Source: Stictocephala bisonia | Taxonomy: Eukaryota; Arthropoda; Insecta; Hemiptera; Membracidae | Direction: 5' to 3' | Length of the DNA stretch: 64,000 nucleotides | Assembly: GCA_035578905.1 (NCBI GenBank) | Contig: JAQJVL010000280.1 | Coordinates: 806,001-870,000, forward strand | In this document: positions 55,987 to 64,000 of the stretch, one piece after another | Layout of the letters: each line of letters opens with the position of its first letter | Position numbering within the stretch: position 1 is the first letter of the stretch | The notes under the pieces: model-generated | Databases searched by the model: none | What the model was told of the DNA's origin: nothing | Seen by the model: only the letters and a program-made list of their open reading frames with translations | Position numbers and translations under genes: made by a program

Positions 55987-56230
55987 CTAAGTTCTGTGAC
56001 TGCAACCACTTAACACCTGCTCTACCAGTTGAATTAGGACCAGCAATCCCTCCCTCAAAAGATCACAAAGAGTAGTCTTAACTTTGTAATCCATTGTTGG
56101 ATTTTCAGCTCCATTGTCACATATCTGATCATTTGCCATTCCCCACTTATATCTCCAGTAGTTGCATTTTCCTCCTCCCGTGTGAAAGTGACTCAAGTAG
56201 TCCATTTCTTCAAGGAAGGACTATAACAGT
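55987..56230 (-). pseudogene. LINE ORF2 C-terminal relic, same family as 39899
   Basis: Minus strand GGGKCNYWRYKWGMANDQIC, then NPTMDYKV, parallels GRCNYWKYKLDMTNDQSC and TMDHIV of the relic at 39899-40217. More decayed, with the terminal cysteines frame-shifted. Confidence 0.78.
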
Positions 56231-57868
56231 TATAGGGTCTGATACCAGAAACTTTTTCTAATAAGTACATTATCATTTTAAACAAGAAAAACTACTCAGA
56301 TTTCAAAACGTTGTTAACTTATTTAATAAATTGAGGCACTGAAAAGTGTATCATTGTAAAAATAAAAATTCTTTTTATTATTTTACTTTGTTGAGGCTCT
56401 TCTAGGAAGAAGATACCAAGATAAAAATCTGTTTAGTATCTAGTAAATCGAAAACATAAAGAAGATCATAGCTAAGGACATTATATTAAGACATTACAGT
56501 AAGAATAATGTTCTAGTCATGGAATTAGTGCCATCACTTATGATGGTAAGTAAGTCTTTGGATATTACCATTTTGCAAGAGATCATCAGCTGTGGATAAA
56601 GAATCATACTAACTTTTCATTGTCACTGTAGTTAATAAGACATAACACATAATATGACACAGAGCGTTAAATTTAGTTTGTTATTAAGAATTTGCAAATG
56701 TTGGTGGTTGACTATAGGTTGAGGATAATTAGTGGCTGCTGGAGAGTGCAAGGATTTCAATGTTGTCTTCACTTGTTGGCTACACTGTACTGCTTTTAGC
56801 TCTCATATCACTGTACCATTGTAGAAGTAGGCAATGTTACTTCTGCTATATCAATAAGTTTCAATGATGTAACCATCACTGTGTTTAATACTATCACTTG
56901 TTGTCATTGTAAATATATCAACATATTTAATTCAATTTCTCTTTCCATTTCTAGTTCAGTAGCTGGATGTTTTGGGGAAGAAATTCTTTAGGATAATACT
57001 AATTCACTTGAAAATTCGGTAGTAACTAGGGAAAGATCCAAAAAACAAACGTGATATGGTGCTGATAGGCATTCTCACCTTGGGGTTAAAAACTGCCCCT
57101 TTTTAGAAGTGTAAATTCTGACATGACAAACAGCTGCAGAAATGGATACATTGTCTTTTTTTTAAGCTTAAAATATTCTTCAACATTTTTTCGAGAAGTT
57201 AGCATTTTCAGGGTTGCTGCTAATTGAAAAAGTCGATTTAAGGCTAACAAAATGCATGTTTTTTGACGAATAACCTAGAAAGTTTGGGTTTTATCGATAA
57301 ATATGCTAGTATTAAAAAGAAAGCTCATAAAATATTAAAAAGATTCCTTTTTTTGTTTTTTCATTGGTGCAATGCTGACAAAGTTACGGTTTGCCAAAGG
57401 TGTCACGATGTATCTCATCTATCGAAACAGAAACCTTAAATGCTGAATAGTTGAAAAACTAAGAGTTATTCAATGATAACTTATTTAAACTTTTTTATGG
57501 TATGTAAAAGGATCTTTAAAGCAAGTTTTTGGCTAAGTCAATATCATTCAAATTGAGTTGTGACCAAAAGAAAAATTTGTATTTGCTTTGATTACGAAAA
57601 AATTGGTTTACTAATAACTAACATTTACGCAATTTATGTTATTAACCTTGGTCCATCTATAATTTACCTTGTCAATGTAGTGTTAAGAAATTCTAGGACT
57701 TTGGTCAATTTACAATACATTATAAAAATAAAGTTTAATATACATATACAACAATTTTTAAATTTATTTGAAAAGGTTTTTTCTTTTTAAAATAACTAAA
57801 AACTGTACAAGTTACACAAAAAATCATTGAATAAAAAACGTAGCTTTTTGTTGGCAAACATTTTTTTT
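56231..57868. other. AT-rich intronic DNA, nothing recognised
   Basis: No element, exon or convincing frame seen. Confidence 0.5.
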
Positions 57869-58392
57869 TAAATTTATTTATTTAAAAATAATAATGCAAC
57901 ATAACAGGTTAACATACCCAATCACAATGTGCATTAATAAATTAAACTACAAAATTAAATGCAGCACTAATAACCATGGAGAGAACCCGAAACTAACATG
58001 CATTAAGAGTCCATAATTCAACAGCAAACGTACAAAAATTATATAATAAAAATTTAACAATCTTTCAAAATAATACAAAATACAACTTATAATAAATGTA
58101 AAACACTAATAACAGTAACTGAAATAACTAAGAACAATAATAACTAAACAGTAAATAATCATATAACTAAGTACAACAATAATATAACAAAGTGAATTAA
58201 ATATAAAGCGTAAGGTAACAATAAATAATAACAAGGGATAAACTATGCAAAATCAACTTAATCTGGTTCAATGAATATCTCCAACACAATCACTATAAAA
58301 ACATAATAAAGCAACAAATAATGACAAAGAGAATAAAATATTAAAAATTATTATTAAAGACAATATTGAGATAATATTACGAAATTCAGTTT

Positions 58393-61300
58393 GTGAATTC
58401 AAAAATATATCTACATCATTATCAATTAAGGAATTATATAGCCTCATCATTGTATTGGGCGGAGACCAAGTCCCCAAACAAATGCGAGAGAAGTGGGGGG
58501 AGAATAGAATCCGTAAACGTGAGCCATTCTGAGGCACAGCGAAACGCACACAAGATAACAACACTGCATCATCAAGCCTCCCGCCCACAAGCTGATGAAG
58601 GTACATCATGGCCACCCCGCGCCTATCACTCAAGCTGTCCATCTCAAATAACAAAAGCAGTTCAGAGTAAGGTATAAGCATCGTATAATGACCAAAAGCC
58701 CTGTAATAGGCATACCTCAGAAACCTCTTTTGTACTCTTTCAATAAGTTCTGATAAGTAATTAACATGTTGATACCACACAACCGATGCATATTCCAACC
58801 TGGAACCTATTGTTCATGTAAGGACCAATGAACAATATAACAACTTGATACTTCTGATGTTGGTAAAAATATTTCCTAACCTACGTATAAAACCAAGAAT
58901 AACAAAAGCAGATTTACATATTGATATGACATGATCACTAAATGAAAATTTAGGATAAAAAATAACCCCAAGATCCCTTATAACACTCCTAGAAGAAAGC
59001 ATATGACCACCAATATTATAATTATACTTTATTATATTTTTAGGATTTTTTTAGAAAATGCCATAAGGGCACATTTATTAAGATGAAATTTTAAATTATT
59101 CAAACTCTATACATACAGTCGGTCAATGTCATCTTGCGGACCCAAAAAAATAACGGTCAAAAATAATAACGGACCCAAATTTGAACCTTGGAGTACTCCC
59201 GACTCAACATAAAATTCCTTAGAACAAACTCCATCAAAATATAAAAACTGTTTCCTGCCTTGAAGATACAAACAAAAGAATTTCACAAGAGATTCAGATA
59301 AACTAAAATAGTTCAACCTGGAGAGTAATGACAGATGATTAACCTTATCGAAAGCTTTCTCAAAATCAGTGTATATAACATAAATTTGACTACCTTCATC
59401 GATGACAGAAATATAATACTCAGAAAAATGTAACAAATTTGAATTGATAGATCATTTGGGATAAAAACCATGCTGCCTAGGAGATAAATAATTTTTCACA
59501 TGAAGAAACAATTTGTGGTGAATAATCAACTCAAAAACCTTAACAGGGGCAGGTAAAATTGAAATTGAACAGTAATATTAATTAAATCCCTCTCCCCTTT
59601 TTGAAAATTGAAATAATTTTAGCTTGCTTCCACCTCACCGGAAAGTCAGTCTTATGAATTGAAAGGTTGAAAATGTAAAGTAATGGTTTAATGAAAAAGT
59701 CAGCACAACATTTTAAAATGTATGGAGGTATAAGATCTGGTCACGTGATCTTTTAGGTTTGAGTCCCTTCAGAGCATTAAGGACGTCACTAGTCGTGAGA
59801 CATGAGATGGACAGACAAGGCATGCCAGGCAGGATCAGTGAGCAAAGGGAATGCCGACAGTTCGTCACTGCTCAGCTGACAGAGCTCGTACCGATTTAAA
59901 ATAAGAAGCGAACACTTCAGATATCGCTTCTCCCTCCATTACCTCACTATCCCCAAGTCTCATTGTTGATGGATTCTTATCAGATACCTTAAGCCTTTTA
60001 ACAACATTCCAGAACTGCTGGGGATTACTCAACACATCCGCTTCTAAATTACTGATATAAACTCTGTATGTAGATTTAATCTCTTTTTTAATTTTACTTC
60101 TCACCAATTTATACTGATTATAAGTATCTAACATTTACTTACTAAACATTCTTCTTAATCTATCTTTCTTCTTTATTAATAATATCAAACTACGGTTAAA
60201 CCAAGTAGGATATTTACAACTAACACTTTTTGCCTTAGGAATATGCAAATCAAACACATAATATCAAACTACGGTTAAACCAAGTAGGATATTTAGAACT
60301 AACACTTTTTGCCTTAGGAATATGCAAATCAAACACATAATATCAAACTACGGTTAAACCAAGTAGGATATTTAGAACTAACACTTTTTGCCTTAGGAAC
60401 ATGCAAATCAAACACACTATACAACTTACTATACAAATAATCTACAGCTAGATTTACATTATAAATACTTTTCAATTCACTCCAAGATATACTGCTGATG
60501 TCTTTATAAAGGGAAAGAAAATCTGCTTTTTTAAAATATAAGTATGGTTTTGGCCTAACATTGTTGATTCCTTTATTTTTTTATTGCCTTTGTTCTCATA
60601 AGTGATTGATAAGGGAGGATGGTGCTTATCTACCTTAACCAACGGACAGCTGTCTTCAATAACAAATAGACTAGAAATGTCTGTTGTAACTAAATCAAAA
60701 ATTTTCCCTAGTTCATTATTTACATTATTTTATAATTTTAAGTTAAACATGCTACATAAAAATAATAACTGTTTACAAGCATCATTACCTAAGTTAAAAT
60801 CTGTTCCACTTATTGGTAAATTGTAATCACACAATAATATTAAGTTTTCATTATTTAAGTTCAAATTAAACAACTTTTCAAAATAGGTTAAATATACATG
60901 CAGGTGTGAATTCGGAGAAAAATAAGAATTTGAAATAATCAAGCGTTCTTTGTTACTCATCTCTAACTTCAACCAAATATTCTCTCCCTCATCTTCTAAT
61001 CGTAATAATCTTGTAACTTTAATGTGAGGAGCAACTGCTACTAATACCCCTCCCCCTCTAGACAACCCTGTACGCAGTTCACACCTGTCCCGCCGAAATA
61101 CCTGATATTACGGCGTAAACAGCTCTGTGCTTCCAATGGATTCAATCAACCATGTCTCTGTTAAGGCTACAAAGTCCCAATTACTTGCGAACATGCCCAA
61201 TCTAAATTGAGTTGTCTTTGATCTTAAGCCTCTAACATTTTGATAATATATATTTATGAAACTACTCTGATTCATACATTTTATATGTATATATATAAAC

Positions 61301-61479
61301 CCAACAATTATAAGATAACAATTACCACAAAAATAAGGCAGCATTACAAATAAAACAAGGCAAGCAACATAAATGATAACAATGCAACAATAATAAATAT
61401 TAATATATAAAACTATAAAATAAAAATCAATAAATAACAAAGGAAAACAAACCACCAACCAAATATGCAAAAATAACAA
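58393..61479 (-). pseudogene. LINE ORF2: endonuclease and reverse transcriptase, broken
   Basis: Endonuclease pieces: INIYYQNVRGLRSKTTQFRL with ALTETWL (61108-61479), then LSRGGGVLVAVAPH and NLILLCDYNLPISG (60730-61065). Linker: PQQFWNVVKRLK (59865-60134). RT: VIYTDFEKAFDKVNHLSLLS (motif A), SGVLQGSNLGPLLFL (motif B) in 59107-59436. Motif C (xADD) is missing; the frame passes from LFL to DDIDRLYV within a few codons. Later parts: SVIRDLGVIFYPKFSFSDHV (58814-59002) and MEYASVVWYQHVNYLSELIE, VQKRFLRYA (58268-58798). The order matches jockey-clade ORF2. Dead because of the motif C loss and multiple frame breaks. Confidence 0.88.
60182..60418. repeat. Three tandem copies of a 79-bp segment within LINE ORF2
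   Basis: ATATCAAACTACGGTTAAAC recurs at 60182, 60261 and 60340. Copies are almost identical (single differences such as TTTACAAC/TTTAGAAC and GGAATATG/GGAACATG). 79 is not a multiple of three, so the duplication itself shifts the frame. Confidence 0.97.
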
Positions 61480-61518
61480 TAATTAATTCATGGTCAAGAC
61501 TAAGACATGCCCACCAGT

Positions 61519-62308
61519 TCATTTGAGTCGCTCCAGATCCAATAGGTCTGGAATGTAAACAGCAGCAACATTTTCCTTCTTCTGCAAAAAAATCTTCCCA
61601 GAATTAGTTATCCTTGCATATTTGTTGTCATGCTCTAATTTGTACTCTCGCACCTCAGCCCAGAGTCGATGTGTTTCCTTTTCCAGTGACAGGTTGACGA
61701 AAACTCTGCTCTCATTCTGATACACGAGCTCCAGCGGGTATGATCAACTTCTTCACCTTGGCTCTCCGTCTCATTTCCTCCGTATCAAACCTATGGCAGA
61801 ACTTTAGAATAATGCCACGCAGCGCCTTAGGGTTTTTCGGATTCCTGGCGAGCCTGTGAGCAGCATCAATCATGGTATCCTCTAGATTGAAATTTAGAGC
61901 CTTAGCCACCTGCTTTACGACTGTGATAACATTTTAATTCAGGAACACCAGTTAACTCCAAACAGTTTCTCCTTGAGTATTGCTCTGCAGTAGCAACATT
62001 TCTCTTCAAATCGCCAATCGACTTTTTGAACGCATTGTTTTCACTCCGTAAACTACATTTTTTACAATATTGTCCTCACAATCTTTTATTTTATCAAAAC
62101 ACAAATCCAGTGACTTGCCAATATCTTCTTTAAATCTTTTAATATCATCCTGAACTCTGTTAATTTCATTTAAATATTCTTTGTTACTATTTTTAATTTG
62201 ACGTACGTGTATCAATAAATTCAGTTTCTCATCCATGGACATACTATGTTCTTCCTGAGTAGAACTATTGCTGTGAGTTGTACGTTTGTTCATTGTTGTA
62301 TCATCCAC
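61519..62308 (-). pseudogene. LINE ORF1 with FP25K-like domain, frameshifted
   Basis: Three consecutive minus-strand frames. 62006-62308 begins MDDTTMNKRTTHSNSSTQEE and is mostly coiled coil. 61712-61909 reads DAAHRLARNPKNPKALRGII and LKFCHRFDTEEMRRRAK. 61519-61725 reads VFVNLSLEKETHRLWAEVRE and NSGKIFLQKKENVAAVYIPD. The A-H-R-x2-R..I-I-x-KF..R-x2-A-K block followed by N-x-x-L..L-W-x-x-x-R is the ORF1 domain shared with FP25K-type proteins. It is thought to bind nucleic acid. Two frame changes separate the pieces. Confidence 0.82.
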
Positions 62309-62849
62309 CGCTCCTAACTTCAGAGCTGCAAAGACAGCTACAATTTTCTAATTTGTGTAGGTAATACAGAAATAAGCACGCGAAATAAACGCTAAATATC
62401 TCGGAGACTACTTAACTTACTTAACATGTAACACAACCATACAATCGATTCATAAATAACCCGTATAAATATACATATGTATACTGGTTATTTATACGGT
62501 TTATTTAGTTACAGATGTATAAATATAAATAATTCATAATAAACAAACACTAAAATTACGGAGCGACAAAAACGTGTGTCAGCCTGCCAACATGTTATTC
62601 CCTCCACTGTTGGGATTTAATTTTTTTTCTAGAATGAAAACTTATAGAGCTACTGCTGTTTAAACATTTTACCTTAAGCAAAACCCTATGTATCGGAGCA
62701 TTTTAACTTGAATTTTTTTTTCAAAATAATTTTTTTTTAATTCCATTCACAGGCCTATTAACCCTTAAAATTCCCTACAACGCTCTTTTTAGATCGATTG
62801 GATACCTTAAAAATAAAAGACGTTATTGTTGAAAAACCAATTGCATTTC

Positions 62850-63012
62850 ATTCGGACTGGTGACTAAGGCTTCAGACTACGGAGGGCAAGGTCCAAGGTT
62901 CAAATCCCCACTGAGCCAACGGTCGGTACTTCACTCAGTGAATAAAGTTGACGCACAGGCCTGTAGGCCCATGTCATCTGACAAGTGAAGTTTAGAAAAA
63001 AAAAAAAAGAAA
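62850..63012 (+). mobile_element. tRNA-derived SINE family 2
   Basis: The head GGACTGGTGACTAAGGCTTC has box A character and GGTTCAAATCCCC is a good box B at the right distance. The body continues GCACAGGCCTGTAGGCCCAT and ends in a run of about 13 A. The head has tRNA-like spacing; the source tRNA was not identified. Different from SINE family 1 in sequence. Confidence 0.85.
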
Positions 63013-64000
63013 TTCCAGTATATTTTGCAGCAATTATCAATACACGTGAAAATACTATTTTACATGTGCATGAGTTCATTCTCGTATCAAGAGCACGAAG
63101 GTGAATATTTATTTATTACTAATAAATTAATTTAAATTTTCAATTGCTCATTACTGGAAAATACGTTACCTGAATAATGTCCAGAAACTTTGTTAGATAT
63201 TATTATGTTATTCCAAGCTGTGCCCATGCTATTCTTATGCCGTGCTGAACGTTTCTCAGGTATCCTTATTTTTGTGTGCAAAGCCAAATGAAAAGAGGTG
63301 GGACCAATCGGCTTTGACCTCCAAACTGCACCTGCTCCAGCAGCATGTGTATACATGTTTCTTGCAAATGGATTTTTCTCAGTAGGGGTGGTTTTTAGGG
63401 GTTGTATAATATAATGAGGTTCAATAAATTATGTTCTAGAACAAGAGCCACTTAATATACAAATATTAATTCAACTTATTTTCAACATATAAACTGCCTT
63501 TTTTTTTAATTTTTCTCAGCAGGTTTGAACCTATGATATTTAGATGAATTATGTTCTACAACAGGAAATACAATATACTATGAGTATGAAAACAATAAAA
63601 TATAATACAATTTAGACTGTCATTTTTATCAATAGGTGTGGTTTTAATACATAACAAAATAAACAATGCCTATCAGTTTGATATCACGTTTGAACTAAAG
63701 GGTTGGACAAGCTTAACTACAAATTTTCAGTCAAATCATTGCTATCCTAAAGAATTTCAGATTAATATCCTGTTTTTACGTTCAGGTACTGAACTATTCA
63801 GTTATTAGAATAATTTAATTCTTGTTGATGAAAGGTCAATCTGATAAAAACAAGTCACTCTTAACCCTAGATCTACATTTCCATCTTCCCAGCAGATCTA
63901 GTTTCGATTTGCATATTTTCAGATTGTTACTAAATTAACATGTATACTACTTTACTTGATTATCTTTCAGTTAAAAAGCGAATCAAATTCCTGAAGGCGA
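63013..64000. other. AT-rich intronic DNA to the window end
   Basis: Loose repeats of a TATGTTCTA-CAACA/GAACA word near 63430 and 63552. No exon could be supported; see the rejected acceptor at 63970. Confidence 0.45.

Larger units (their letters stand above)
57869..62340 (-). mobile_element. Jockey-like LINE, nearly full length but inactive
   Basis: It carries ORF1 (about 61519-62308), then ORF2 with endonuclease (from 61479), RT and C-terminal region (to about 58400). After that comes an A-rich 3' end, seen as a T run at 57869-57877 on the + strand. Frameshifts and stops interrupt both ORFs, a 79-bp tandem triplication sits in ORF2, and the RT palm motif C is missing. Confidence 0.85.

Noticed and set aside
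61108..61479. Hydrophobic N-terminal stretch of a 123-codon minus frame considered as a membrane protein
   Set aside because: The conserved part begins at INIYYQNVRGLRS, the start of LINE endonuclease; the hydrophobic part is translated AT-rich inter-ORF sequence.
63971..64000. Possible next DAPK exon after a CTTTCAG acceptor
   Set aside because: The previous exon ends in phase 0, and in that frame a TGA follows within eight codons. Other frames do not resemble the COR domain start.

Overview
This window looks like an AT-rich animal genome, most likely an insect (inference from intron size, gypsy/jockey/Penelope/mariner/pogo/piggyBac-type transposable elements and tRNA-derived SINEs). Order or species cannot be fixed from the sequence. 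There is no bacterial-style gene organisation.

The one host gene I can support runs on the + strand and occupies most of the window: a DAPK1-type death-associated protein kinase. Ten exons were located: 3564-3615 (end of the kinase domain), 15534-15641, 17582-17779, 19263-19463, 21061-21215 and 21613-21733 (ankyrin repeats), and 29173-29353, 38248-38363, 43334-43547 and 44596-44855 (Roc GTPase domain with P-loop, DxxG-like and THAD motifs). All splice phases join into one open frame. Upstream kinase exons lie before the window. The COR and death-domain exons were not found, so the last intron exceeds 19 kb. The calmodulin/autoinhibitory segment expected after the kinase domain was also not found.

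Almost everything else is mobile DNA lying in the introns. From left to right: a Tc1-like transposase at the left edge; a 7-copy 94-bp minisatellite (1652-2312); repeat family A (three copies); a 2-kb foldback element carrying a nested MITE (5251-7206); a Penelope-like retroelement with RT and GIY-YIG domains, inverted terminal repeats and a 13-bp target duplication inside repeat A (12186-14463); pogo-like elements; LINE relics; a 2.3-kb TIR element (21762-24076); an RNase H-bearing LINE relic (24421-25976); tandem repeats; and a mariner relic.

Next comes a multi-level nest (30754-37959). A TTAA-flanked piggyBac-like element contains a second TTAA element, which in turn holds a SINE. The outer element also contains a very young gypsy-type LTR element (32820-37615) whose LTRs are nearly identical. 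Its single long frame joins SAP-Gag directly to integrase without protease or RT.

The right third holds repeat family B (one copy split by a 657-bp TTAA MITE), a three-copy direct/inverted repeat next to a DAPK exon, LINE ORF1, endonuclease and RT relics, a broken IS630/Tc1-like transposase (51431-52727), a nearly full-length but dead jockey-like LINE on the minus strand (about 57.87-62.34 kb) and a second tRNA-derived SINE family (62850-63012).
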